A stretch of DNA of 64,000 nucleotides from an uncultured bacterium (GTDB lineage: Bacteria; Bacillota; Clostridia; Oscillospirales; Oscillospiraceae): contig CATKXO010000003.1 in assembly GCA_949840775.1 (NCBI GenBank), positions 45,475-109,474 on the forward strand. Direction: 5' to 3'. Positions 1 through 11,455 of the stretch are shown here, piece by piece. The translations under genes and the position numbers were made by a program. The stretch's first letter is position 1. Each line of letters starts with the position of its first letter. The notes under the pieces were generated by a model. The model ran no database searches. It was not told where the DNA came from and worked only from the letters and a program-made list of their open reading frames with translations.

Positions 1-2226
<2,226 letters not shown>

Positions 2227-2269
2227 TTATTTTGTTCCTCCTTGTCAGAGGTGGGGACATTCCTCTGGT

Positions 2270-2785
2270 CTATAGCAATTCATACACAAGGTGAGTTACT
2301 TCTAATCCATAATCTTCTTCGCCGGCAGCTCTAAAGTCGGAAATGGCAAGCCAATATCGTGCCATTGCTTCTTCAAAAAATGGGATTCCTCTTTCATATT
2401 CCTGTAAGGTAATTTCGACCTCTTTTGGTTCTACCTCAAATACATAGGTTTCCCCTATTTCCAGTTGTTCGGCTATGTCATCCACATACAGCGCATAGGG
2501 GACATCCTGAAACGGAGTAACCACCGCGACCTTCGGTGTTGTATTATCTACAACATAGCCTGGAATGATATGGCGGACTGTCGCTGTAAAGGTGCCGCTG
2601 ACTCTGGCCTTCAGAATCTCATCTTTTCCATCCTCTGCTTTCAGCAGGTCAAGCTCCGCTTGCAGGGCATCCCGTTCTGCACAGACTTGATTGTACTGCT
2701 CTTCCGATATCCCACTGCCGCAAGCTGCTAGGAAAGACAGAATCAAACAAATTGCCATCAACGAACAGATGTGTTTCCCTCTCAT
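2270..2785 (-). CDS. Small lipoprotein between gyrB and gyrA
   Basis: 171 residues. The first 22 form a lipoprotein signal peptide with lipobox LAAC, so the protein should be acylated at Cys22 and anchored outside the membrane. A short coiled coil (about residues 28-55, Glu/Leu rich) precedes a beta-rich domain of unknown fold. I do not recognise a family. The DNA is clearly poorer in GC than gyrA and gyrB on either side, which suggests later insertion into the gyrBA operon. It starts 12 bases after the gyrB stop and is probably cotranscribed. Confidence 0.8.
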   Translation of the reverse strand: MRGKHICSLMAICLILSFLAACGSGISEEQYNQVCAERDALQAELDLLKAEDGKDEILKARVSGTFTATVRHIIPGYVVDNTTPKVAVVTPFQDVPYALYVDDIAEQLEIGETYVFEVEPKEVEITLQEYERGIPFFEEAMARYWLAISDFRAAGEEDYGLEVTHLVYELL

Positions 2786-2797
2786 CGTTTTACCCTC

Positions 2798-4756
<1,959 letters not shown>

Positions 4757-4780
4757 TTAACCTCCGCGATGGTAAAATCC

Positions 4781-4936
4781 TGTAGGGGCGGATATCATCC
4801 GCCCGTCGGCAGATCACAAATGTGTAGGGGCCGCCGCCCTCGGCGGCCCGCTTTTGCGGCTCTGTTATTATTTTAAACGGCGCGCCGGGTCGTCGCGCCC
4901 TACGCCCCAGTATGGGCGGATGATGTCCGCCCCTAC
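4781..4936. repeat. Composite dispersed palindromic repeat
   Basis: The block begins TGTAGGGGCGG and ends CCGCCCCTAC. It contains four stem-loops with different paired cores (GGATATCATCC, GCCGCCCTCGGCGGC, CGCGCCGGGTCGTCGCG and GGATGATGTCC). It fills the gap between the PH-domain gene and gyrB. The unit GTAGGGGCCGCCGCCCTC within it recurs almost exactly inside mutS. Confidence 0.85.
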
Positions 4937-5350
4937 CTATTGATCCAGTTCCTCGTCGTCCAGGCCCACGTCCTCATCGTGGTACTCGGGGCCGCCCTCG
5001 CCGCCCACCAGTTCGGTGGCCCGCATCCGCCGCTTGTCCTTGGCCGCCTCCACATTCTGGTGGATCAGCTCCTTGACTTCCCTGGGATGCTTCACGTTTT
5101 TCAGGTCCAGGTGGGGGATGCTCTTGTCGGAGGACACCACACACACTGTGCCCACGCCGAAAATCCGCTGTCCCAGCGACATGTTCAGCTGGAGGTCCCG
5201 CACCCGGTAGAGCAGCACCTCGTCTGATTTGATGTTGAGAAAGCCCGTCTCGCAGAACAGCCGGTCCTCGCTGAGGCGGTAGCGGGTGAAGGACAGGGGC
5301 AGTCCAAAGTAGCGCTTGCGGTCCTTCCACAGATATTCGATGGGTTCCAT
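4937..5350 (-). CDS. PH-domain-like (bPH2/YdbS type) protein
   Basis: 137 residues. The core (about residues 15-90) has the alternating beta pattern of bacterial PH domains related to YdbS/YdbT: FTRYRLSEDRLFCETG, then DEVLLYRVRDLQL, then VGTVCVVSSDKSIPHL. No membrane segment is seen, and an acidic tail ends in DDEELDQ. Its biochemical role is unknown; the family is inferred from pattern only. It lies between remB and gyrB, both sides bounded by palindromic repeats. The ATG follows AAGGAGG. Confidence 0.75.
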   Translation of the reverse strand: MEPIEYLWKDRKRYFGLPLSFTRYRLSEDRLFCETGFLNIKSDEVLLYRVRDLQLNMSLGQRIFGVGTVCVVSSDKSIPHLDLKNVKHPREVKELIHQNVEAAKDKRRMRATELVGGEGGPEYHDEDVGLDDEELDQ

Positions 5351-5368
5351 ATTTGATCCTCCTTATTT

Positions 5369-5453
5369 TGTAGGGGTCGCCGCCTTCGGCGACCCGCTTC
5401 TACAGACAGAATAAATTAAGGCAGGCGGGCCGCCCAGGGGGGCGGCCCCTACA
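5369..5453. repeat. Dispersed palindromic repeat supplying the remB stop
   Basis: Two stem-loops facing each other: GTCGCCGCCTTCGGCGAC on the left and GGCCGCCCAGGGGGGCGGCC on the right, joined by about 30 bases and ending in TTGTAGGGG and CCCCTACA. The right end overlaps the end of remB; its TAG, read on the minus strand, is the remB stop codon. Confidence 0.85.
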
Positions 5454-5715
5454 GGGTGAGAGTCTTTTGCTCCGCCCGGTGAGCCAGAGTGGCGGAGGAG
5501 AGGGGGGAGATGTAGACCACCGGCTCCCCCCAGCGGCTGTCGGCCAGGATGAAGGACCGGGGCAGGTCGTCGGTGAGCCAGATGGCCCGGCCTTCCGCCT
5601 CTGCCCGCTTCAGAAATTCCCGGGTTTTATAAGCCCAGCTGGCGTTGTCCAGGTCGAAAATTCCTAAAATGTCCCGGTCCGGGATAACAACGGATTGGCC
5701 AAGATGCAGATACAC
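5449..5715 (-). CDS. remB: DUF370 family protein, RemB/YaaB type
   Basis: 88 residues, beginning MYLHLGQSVVIPDRDILGIFDLD... as in YaaB/RemB of Bacillus, where the gene sits at the same place between recF and gyrB. The family (DUF370, with RemA) contains DNA-binding regulators; RemB itself is implicated in biofilm matrix gene control. The start is GTG at 5715 with GGGGAG upstream, three bases after the stop of the preceding membrane protein gene. The stop codon TAG is the end of a palindromic repeat, so the last residues (KTLTL) may have been remodelled by its insertion. Confidence 0.85.
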   Translation of the reverse strand: MYLHLGQSVVIPDRDILGIFDLDNASWAYKTREFLKRAEAEGRAIWLTDDLPRSFILADSRWGEPVVYISPLSSATLAHRAEQKTLTL

Positions 5716-5718
5716 TGT

Positions 5719-6039
5719 TTACTCCCCGTTCTCGTTTTTGTTCTCTTCCCCGCCACTGGATTTATTGAGAGATACAAGCCATCCCAAAGCGATTCCGATA
5801 AAGAGAGCGGCAAATATCCCGCCGCTGAAAAAAGCGGCAATTCCTGCCCCTGTGGGGCAGCCCATTGGTTCCTCCGGCAACTGGCTCTGAGCCGCGAGGA
5901 ACCAAAACAGAAAACCAAAAGCGGCGATTGTTGGAACCAGCTTCACTGCCACATATTTGCACTGGCAAAATAAGCATTGTACTGCGAAAACCACGAAAGT
6001 AGGAATCGAAAAATAGATCAGAAACATTATAAATATCAT
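5719..6039 (-). CDS. Small membrane protein, unknown
   Basis: 106 residues with three predicted membrane segments (about 1-22, 32-50 and 65-92) and a charged C-terminal tail ending GGEENKNENGE. Several cysteines (CLFCQCKY) lie between the first two segments. I do not recognise a family. A clear GGAGGAAACT precedes the ATG. It lies between recF and remB, a place where Bacillus has no such gene, and its base composition is a little more AT-rich than its neighbours. Confidence 0.7.
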   Translation of the reverse strand: MIFIMFLIYFSIPTFVVFAVQCLFCQCKYVAVKLVPTIAAFGFLFWFLAAQSQLPEEPMGCPTGAGIAAFFSGGIFAALFIGIALGWLVSLNKSSGGEENKNENGE

Positions 6040-6048
6040 AGTTTCCTC

Positions 6049-7152
6049 CTACACCAGCTTCCCATCGTGGATATGAAACGCCTTTCCTCCCTCCAGACCC
6101 TCCAGCTTCTCCTCCTCGCAGCAGGTGATGAACACCTGTCCCCCCCGGATGCGGTTGAGGACGAAGGCCTGCCGCTTGGGGTCCAGCTCGGAGAGGACAT
6201 CGTCCAGCAGGAGGACGGGCCACTCCCCGGTCTCCTCCTGGAAGATCTCCCGCTGGGCCAGCTTGAGGGACAGGGCCGCTGTCCGGGTCTGGCCCTGGGA
6301 GGCGTAGGTCTTGGCGGTTTGGCCGCCGATTTTGACAGACAGGTCGTCCTTGTGGGGCCCGGACAGACACTGCCGGCTGTCAATCTCCGCCTTGCGGTGC
6401 CGCTCCTGGTGGTCCAGCAGCTGAGGAAGTAGCTCTCTGGGCTGACATTTTGGGTCGGTGATTGAGGAAACCGTCTCATAGTCCAGTTCCATATCCTCCC
6501 GGCCCCCGGAGAAGTCGCCGTGGATGGCCGGGGCCCGCTCCCGCAGACGCTTGATAAAGTGGGCCCGGTAGTGGATAAGGATGGCCCCGGTCTGGGCCAT
6601 GCGGAGGTTGAAGTCGTCCAGGGTGTCCAGCAGGGAGGGATTTTCCGGCCAGTCCCGGAGGATGCGGGTCTTGTGGTCATAGAGCCGGTTGTACTCCGCC
6701 AGGGCCTGGGCGTACCGGGGCCGCAGCTGGCAGATGGCCCCGTCCAGAAACCGCCGCCGCTCCGCCGCCCCCGCCTTGATCAGGGACAGGTCTTCGGGGC
6801 AGAAGAGCACCGTATTCAAGACCTCAGCTAGCTCCCCGGCGGTTTTCAGCCTGATTCCGTTGGAGTACAGCTGCCGCCCCCGGCCCCGGTAGAGCCGGGC
6901 CTCCAGGGTGAAATTGCGGTCCCGGCTGAATACTTCCCCCTTGACAAAGGCGGAGTCCACGCCCAGCATAATCATCTCCCGGTCGTACCGGGCCCGATGG
7001 GACCGGGCGGCGGACAGGTAGGCGACGGCCTCCAGCAGGTTGGTCTTGCCCTGGGCGTTGTCGCCGTAGATCAGATTGACCCTGGGGTCAAAGTCCGCCT
7101 CCAAATGGGCATAGCTGCGGAAAAAGTCCAGCTCCAGACGTTTGAAGATCAT
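6049..7152 (-). CDS. recF: DNA replication and repair protein RecF
   Basis: SMC-like ATPase that helps load RecA at gaps behind stalled forks, acting with RecO and RecR. The 367 residues match the family length. Walker A is GDNAQGKTN (about 30-38), the signature is SQGQTRT and Walker B is VLLLDDVLSELD. The start codon overlaps the stop of the S4-domain gene as ATGA, so the two are translationally coupled. The order dnaA-dnaN-S4-recF is the Bacillus order. Confidence 0.97.
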   Translation of the reverse strand: MIFKRLELDFFRSYAHLEADFDPRVNLIYGDNAQGKTNLLEAVAYLSAARSHRARYDREMIMLGVDSAFVKGEVFSRDRNFTLEARLYRGRGRQLYSNGIRLKTAGELAEVLNTVLFCPEDLSLIKAGAAERRRFLDGAICQLRPRYAQALAEYNRLYDHKTRILRDWPENPSLLDTLDDFNLRMAQTGAILIHYRAHFIKRLRERAPAIHGDFSGGREDMELDYETVSSITDPKCQPRELLPQLLDHQERHRKAEIDSRQCLSGPHKDDLSVKIGGQTAKTYASQGQTRTAALSLKLAQREIFQEETGEWPVLLLDDVLSELDPKRQAFVLNRIRGGQVFITCCEEEKLEGLEGGKAFHIHDGKLV

Positions 7153-7364
7153 GTGACAATGAGCTCCGTCTCGCCGTCGATGACCGCCCTGTCCCCGGGG
7201 CGCAGCTTCTTCCCCCGCATGGGGCAGGGCTCGCCGTTGACGGCCACCCGGCCCTCCTGGATGATCAGCTTGGCGTCCCCGCCGGTCTCCACCGCCCCGG
7301 CGAATTTCAGCAGGTCCTGGAGCCTGATAAACTCGGTGTGGATTTTAATTTCGTGTGAATCCAT
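7149..7364 (-). CDS. yaaA: S4 RNA-binding domain protein, YaaA type
   Basis: 71 residues making one S4 domain; key parts are RLQDLLKFAGAVETGGDAK and IIQEGRVAVNGE. The Bacillus homologue YaaA (RlbA) lies at the same place between dnaN and recF and is linked to ribosome assembly. I start it at the ATG at 7364 because GGAGG lies seven bases upstream; an in-frame TTG at 7370 is possible but sits on that site. The stop overlaps the recF start. Confidence 0.9.
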   Translation of the reverse strand: MDSHEIKIHTEFIRLQDLLKFAGAVETGGDAKLIIQEGRVAVNGEPCPMRGKKLRPGDRAVIDGETELIVT

Positions 7365-7400
7365 CTGCAATCCTCCGCCTCCCTCTCAACAGGAGGCTTT

Positions 7401-8507
7401 TTAATTTGCTTTCAGCCGCACCGGCAGCACCATATAGACAAAGTTTTCCTCCCCCTCGGCGGGCAGGATGACGCAGGGGGCCACCCCGGAGGTGAACTCC
7501 ATGCGCAGTTTGCCGGCGGGGGCGGCTTTGAGGGCGTCCATCAGGTACTTGTTGTTAAACCCGATCTCCAGACCACCGCCGTTCCCGTCGATGGGACACT
7601 GGTCGGCGGCGTCACCGATGGCGGTTTTGGTGGTGATGGAGACATCCCCGTCCCCGAAGACGCAGCGCAGGGGGGATTTCAGCTTTTCACTGATGATGAT
7701 GGATACCCGGTCGATGGAGGAGAGCAGGGCTCTGGCCTCCACCTCCACCTTGACGGTGTTGTTCCGGGGGATGGCGTTCTTGTAGGCCAGGAAGTCCCCC
7801 TCCAGCCGGCGGCAGACCAGAAGGGTGTCTCCGGTGCGGAACATGATGTGCCGGGCGCCCTGGATCACGGTGACCGTCTCCTCTCCGGAGCAAATTTTTT
7901 CCACCTCGCTCAGGGCGGAGCCGGGGACCACAAAGGAGAAAGCCCCCGCCCCCTTTTTCTCCTCTACCGCCTCGTGGCGCAGGGCCAGGCGGTAGCCGTC
8001 TACCGACACCACAGTGAGGCCGGTATCATCCACCTCAAACAGGGAACCGGTGTGAACGGGCCGGCTCTCGTTGTCGCTGACAGCAAAGAGCGTCTGGCTA
8101 ATCATAGACCGCAGTACCGGCTGGGCAATCGTCAGGGCGTTCTGCTGGTCCACATTGGGCAGCTCGGGAAATTCCCCCGGGTCGGTGCCCATAATCTTAT
8201 ACTTGATAGGGCCGCACTGGATAAAGACCGCGTAGTCCTGGGAGGTGACCACAATGACATCGTCGGGCATTTTCCGTACAATCTCGCCGAAGAGCCGGGC
8301 AGAAAGCACCAGAGAACCCTTTTCCACGATCTCGGCGGGGACGGCGGCCTGGATGCCGGTTTCCAGGTTGTAGCCGGTGAGGCGCAGGGTCTCTCCCGCC
8401 TCCACCAGAATGCCCTCCATGGCCGGGATGGCGCTTTTGGCGGCTACAGTGCGCGAGGCGGCGGAGATTGCGCCGGAGAGCAGGGCCTTTTCACAGGAGA
8501 ATTTCAT
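7401..8507 (-). CDS. dnaN: DNA polymerase III beta sliding clamp
   Basis: Ring-shaped processivity clamp that tethers PolC/DnaE to DNA and recruits MutS, MutL and other partners. With the start at the ATG at 8507 (MKFSCEKALLSGAIS) it is 368 residues, the usual length; GGAGGAACTGTTT precedes it. Three repeated clamp folds are implied by the length, and the end FVYMVLPVRLKAN is typical. It follows dnaA across a 255-base gap with DnaA-box-like sites. Confidence 0.97.
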   Translation of the reverse strand: MKFSCEKALLSGAISAASRTVAAKSAIPAMEGILVEAGETLRLTGYNLETGIQAAVPAEIVEKGSLVLSARLFGEIVRKMPDDVIVVTSQDYAVFIQCGPIKYKIMGTDPGEFPELPNVDQQNALTIAQPVLRSMISQTLFAVSDNESRPVHTGSLFEVDDTGLTVVSVDGYRLALRHEAVEEKKGAGAFSFVVPGSALSEVEKICSGEETVTVIQGARHIMFRTGDTLLVCRRLEGDFLAYKNAIPRNNTVKVEVEARALLSSIDRVSIIISEKLKSPLRCVFGDGDVSITTKTAIGDAADQCPIDGNGGGLEIGFNNKYLMDALKAAPAGKLRMEFTSGVAPCVILPAEGEENFVYMVLPVRLKAN

Positions 8508-8762
8508 AAACAGTTCCTCCAATCTATTTTTCTCTCCCGGAATAGGAGGAGAGGATTTTCTTTCGTAATAGCAGTCAGTAGGCGGAAAAAATGTGGAAAG
8601 ACGGGGGAAACGCCTGGGGGCCTAAGAAAAGCGGTCCCACAGGGGGTGTGGGGAAACGGGAGCGGTTTTCAACATCTTTCTTTTTAAAGGCGTGTTTTCC
8701 ACATTTGGTTGTCAACATTCCACATTTCTTGTGGAGAACTTGCGTAGGGGGACGGCCGCCCC
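8508..8762. other. dnaA-dnaN gap, probable part of oriC
   Basis: This 255-base gap holds several DnaA-box-like 9-mers: TTTTCCACA at 8695-8703, CATTCCACA at 8716-8724, TGTGGAGAA at 8730-8738 and TGTGGAAAG at 8592-8600. Three lie within 45 bases. Near the dnaA end is a short palindrome, GTAGGGG...CCCCTTAC (8744-8766), resembling a minimal dispersed repeat and overlapping the dnaA stop. No coding potential was seen. The oriC call is an inference from position and boxes. Confidence 0.6.
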
Positions 8763-10076
8763 TTACTCGTACCGGCTGTTGATGTTGGTGGTGATATCCT
8801 TGATAATTTCCGCTTTCTCCGGGTCGATTTTCACCAGGTCCTCGATGCGGTTGATGGCGTTGAGGACGGTGCTGTGGTCCCGGTTGCCGAACTCCGCGCC
8901 GATCTCCTTCAGGGAGAGGTTGGTCATGCGGCGGATCTGGTACATGGCAATCTGCCGGGCCAGGGAGATGTCCTTGGAGCGGCCCTGTCCCCGGAGAAGG
9001 GGGGGCTCCAGGTTGTAGAAATTGCAGACCTCCTGGATGATGACATCGGCGGTGGGCAGAATGTCGGATTTCTCCTTAAAGATGTCCTTCACCGCCCGGA
9101 TGACGGTGTTTTTGTCCACCTTGTCCCCATTCAGGTCCTGGAAGGCCATGATCTTGTTGACGGTCCCCTCAATCTGACGCACGTTGGCGGTGATGGTCTC
9201 GGCGATGAGTTGGATGATATAGTCGGGCAGCTCCATCCCCATGCGGATGGCCTTGCTCTTGATGATGGCCGTTCTGGTCTCGTAGTCCGGAGGGACGATG
9301 TCGGCCAGCAGGCCCCACTCGAAGCGGGTTTTCAGCCGGTCCTCCAGCCGGAGCATCTCCTTGGGGGGGCGGTCGGAGGTGAAGACAATCTGCTTTTTCA
9401 GCTCGTAGAGGGTATTGAAGGTGTGAAACATTTCCTCCTGGGTGGAGTCACGGCCGGCGATGAACTGCACGTCATCCATGAGAAAGACATCCGCCCCCCG
9501 GTACTTGTCCCGGAACTCCTGGTTCCGCCCCTCCCGGATGGCGGCGATCAGCTCGTTGGTGAAGGCGTCTCCCTTGACGTAGATAATCTTGTAGTCCGGG
9601 TGGTCGCCGTGGATGGTGTGGGCGATGGAGTAGAGCAGGTGGGTCTTGCCCAGGCCGGACTCGCCGTAGATGAACAGGGGGTTGTAGCTCAGCCCCGGAT
9701 TTTCCGCTGCCTTCCGGGCGGCGGCGTGGGCAAACTTGTTGGAGGAGCCCACTACAAACCGGTCGAAGGTGTACTCCTCGGTGCCGGGGAGGAAGGAACC
9801 TGTTTTGTTCTTGACTGCGGCATTTCGCTCCCCTTCGGTGAGTACCGTCACCTGGAAGTCGGCGGAGAACAGCTCGTGAAGGGCCTTCCGGATGGGGGGG
9901 AGATACCGGGTGGTGATAATCTCCTGCTTGAATTTGGTGGGGCTGTAGAGGATAAAGCGGCTCTCCTCCAGGGCGAGGGCCTCGGCGTCGTCAAACCAGG
10001 TGTTCAGGGTGGTGGCGGTCATCTCCGCCGACATGAGGGCTTTTACCTTTTCCCATACTTCTGCGGCGGGATTCAT
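8763..10076 (-). CDS. dnaA: Chromosomal replication initiator DnaA
   Basis: AAA+ initiator that binds DnaA boxes and melts oriC. 437 residues: domain I (1-80), short linker, AAA+ domain with Walker A GESGLGKTH (about 138-146) and Walker B VFLMDDVQF, and a DNA-binding domain IV ending with the DnaA signature FGNRDHSTVLNAI. The ATG at 10076 follows GGAGGAGCGCC. A sigma-A promoter lies about 100 bases upstream with a DnaA-box-like 9-mer near the expected start of transcription, which fits autorepression. Divergent from rpmH, the canonical origin arrangement. Confidence 0.98.
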   Translation of the reverse strand: MNPAAEVWEKVKALMSAEMTATTLNTWFDDAEALALEESRFILYSPTKFKQEIITTRYLPPIRKALHELFSADFQVTVLTEGERNAAVKNKTGSFLPGTEEYTFDRFVVGSSNKFAHAAARKAAENPGLSYNPLFIYGESGLGKTHLLYSIAHTIHGDHPDYKIIYVKGDAFTNELIAAIREGRNQEFRDKYRGADVFLMDDVQFIAGRDSTQEEMFHTFNTLYELKKQIVFTSDRPPKEMLRLEDRLKTRFEWGLLADIVPPDYETRTAIIKSKAIRMGMELPDYIIQLIAETITANVRQIEGTVNKIMAFQDLNGDKVDKNTVIRAVKDIFKEKSDILPTADVIIQEVCNFYNLEPPLLRGQGRSKDISLARQIAMYQIRRMTNLSLKEIGAEFGNRDHSTVLNAINRIEDLVKIDPEKAEIIKDITTNINSRYE

Positions 10077-10337
10077 GGCGCTCCTCCTTTATTATTCATT
10101 CAAAGCGCCCTCCCCGCTTGGACAGGGAAGGCGGCAGTCAAAACACGAAATGACGTGATTTTCCACACCCATCATTATACCAAAAAACAGGAGGGACAGC
10201 AAGGTTTTTCCACATTTTTTATTTTAAATGTGTATTATATGTACCGCACAGCTTGTATATAGAGTAAAATTTGCCTACAAGATGTGGTCAGGAGGAAAAA
10301 ACAGAAAAAAATTTGGTCCCCGGAGGAAAAAATGTGG
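10077..10337. other. dnaA-rpmH gap, probable part of oriC
   Basis: AT-rich divergent gap. DnaA-box-like 9-mers are TTTTCCACA at 10160-10168 and 10207-10215, and TGTGTATTA (reverse TAATACACA) at 10230-10238, each one base from TTATNCACA. An AT-rich run (10205-10275) could be the unwinding element. The dnaA promoter overlaps the boxes. Together with the dnaN-side gap this resembles the split oriC of Bacillus. Confidence 0.55.
10175..10203 (-). promoter_or_regulatory. Probable dnaA promoter
   Basis: Reading the minus strand, TTGCTG (10203-10198) and TATAAT (10180-10175) are 17 bases apart. The DnaA-box-like 9-mer at 10160-10168 falls just downstream, where DnaA could block transcription. Confidence 0.7.
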
Positions 10338-10367
10338 TTGACAGAATCGCCTTTTGTCCGCTATAAT
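10338..10367 (+). promoter_or_regulatory. Consensus sigma-A promoter for rpmH
   Basis: TTGACA at 10338-10343 and TATAAT at 10362-10367 with an 18-base spacer: both hexamers match consensus perfectly, fitting high expression of the L34/RNase P operon. Confidence 0.85.
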
Positions 10368-10398
10368 GGTGGACGTATCTTTTGGAGGAGGGCGGTTT

Positions 10399-10494
10399 AT
10401 GCCCTTTTCCCGCCGTCCGGTCAGGGCGGTTTCATTGCAGACCGCAGCCCCGCCGGGGCTGTTGTTGGGCCGGGAAAGCCGGCTTGAAATCTAA
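10399..10494 (+). CDS. Putative 31-residue leader peptide before rpmH
   Basis: A 31-codon frame starting ATG (MPFSRRPVRAVSLQ...) with a strong GGAGGAGGG just upstream and ending TAA 18 bases before the rpmH ATG. It lies in the long leader after the consensus promoter. The peptide is Arg-rich at its N-terminus and matches no family I know. The strong ribosome site is the main support; it may be a regulatory leader or chance. Confidence 0.3.
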   Translation: MPFSRRPVRAVSLQTAAPPGLLLGRESRLEI

Positions 10495-10512
10495 ACTGAG
10501 GAGGTGTCCCCC

Positions 10513-10647
10513 ATGCTTCGTACCTATCAGCCCAAAAAGCGTCAGCGCTCCAAGGAACACGGCTTCCGCAAGCGTATGGCCACCCGCAATGGCCGCAAGG
10601 TGCTGGCCCGCCGCCGCGCCAAGGGCCGCGCCCGTCTGACCCACTGA
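10513..10647 (+). CDS. rpmH: 50S ribosomal protein L34
   Basis: 44 residues, the normal length of L34. The start [20 protein letters not shown] and the end [13 protein letters not shown] are textbook for this highly basic protein of the large subunit. GAGGAGG lies upstream of the ATG. First gene of the operon that continues with rnpA, yidD, yidC and khpB. Confidence 0.97.
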   Translation: MLRTYQPKKRQRSKEHGFRKRMATRNGRKVLARRRAKGRARLTH

Positions 10648-10797
10648 GGGAGATGAGGCGGTTATGCCGCCCCATTCCCGGCAGTGAGCATGGATCGGAC
10701 CTGGAACCGGGGACGTACAGACGTACAGTTTAGATAGCGCACAAACCAGGGGCGTGGGAGCAATTCCTCCGCCCTCGCTGTGCATGCGGAGGAAATC

Positions 10798-11154
10798 ATG
10801 AAACAGACCGTTGCCCTAAAACAGAATCATGAGTTCCGCCGGCTGTACAATAAGGGAAAAAGTGCTGTCTCCCCCTATTTTGTCATCTACTGCCGCAGGA
10901 CCGGCCGGCCGGTAAACCGGCTGGGAATCACCACCGGCGTGAAGCTGGGCAACGCGGTGAAGCGCAACCGCGCCCGCCGCCGCATCCGGGAGCTGTACCG
11001 CACCCACGAGGGGGATCTGCTCACCGGCTATGATATTGTGATTGTGGCCCGCACCCGGGCAATCTACGGACAGTACGGTGAGCTGAGGCACAGCTTTCGC
11101 CAGCAGGCGAAGAAGCTGGGCCTGTTTGCGCCGAAGGGGGACAGGCCCCTGTGA
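10798..11154 (+). CDS. rnpA: Ribonuclease P protein component
   Basis: Protein subunit that helps the RNase P RNA bind and cleave the 5' leader of pre-tRNAs. With the ATG at 10798 (GCGGAGGAAATC upstream) it is 118 residues, as usual; an in-frame GTG at 10780 lacks a ribosome site. The family signature [17 protein letters not shown] is present. A 150-base gap separates it from rpmH. Its stop overlaps the yidD start as GTGA. Confidence 0.96.
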   Translation: MKQTVALKQNHEFRRLYNKGKSAVSPYFVIYCRRTGRPVNRLGITTGVKLGNAVKRNRARRRIRELYRTHEGDLLTGYDIVIVARTRAIYGQYGELRHSFRQQAKKLGLFAPKGDRPL

Positions 11155-11369
11155 AGCGTCTTCTTCTGTTCATGATCCGATTCTACCGGCGCGCCATCTC
11201 GCCCCTGCGTCCCCCCTGCTGCCGCTTTATTCCCACCTGCTCGGAGTATGCCCTGGAGGCGGTGGAGAAGTACGGCGTTTTAAAAGGGGGCTGGCTGGCC
11301 CTGCGCAGACTGTTGCGGTGCCATCCCTTCCACCGGCAGAGGTCCATTGAATACGACCCTGTGCCCTAG
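11151..11369 (+). CDS. yidD: Membrane protein insertion efficiency factor YidD
   Basis: 72 residues of the YidD family, which assists YidC-dependent insertion at the membrane. Family core: [20 protein letters not shown], with the conserved Cys pair and Cys of TCSEYA, then [15 protein letters not shown]. The GTG start overlaps the rnpA stop. Standard order rpmH-rnpA-yidD-yidC. Confidence 0.95.
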   Translation: MKRLLLFMIRFYRRAISPLRPPCCRFIPTCSEYALEAVEKYGVLKGGWLALRRLLRCHPFHRQRSIEYDPVP

Positions 11370-11455
11370 GGGACAGACCGGAGGAAAACCCTGCCCCGAA
11401 TCGGGCCGCCAAGGGCGGCGGCCACTACGATCCTGAATATGCGGAGGTATTTTTA

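Noticed and set aside
4781-4936. CRISPR-like repeat array
   Set aside because: Repeats are inverted palindromes of varying core, not direct repeats with regular spacers, and no cas genes are near.
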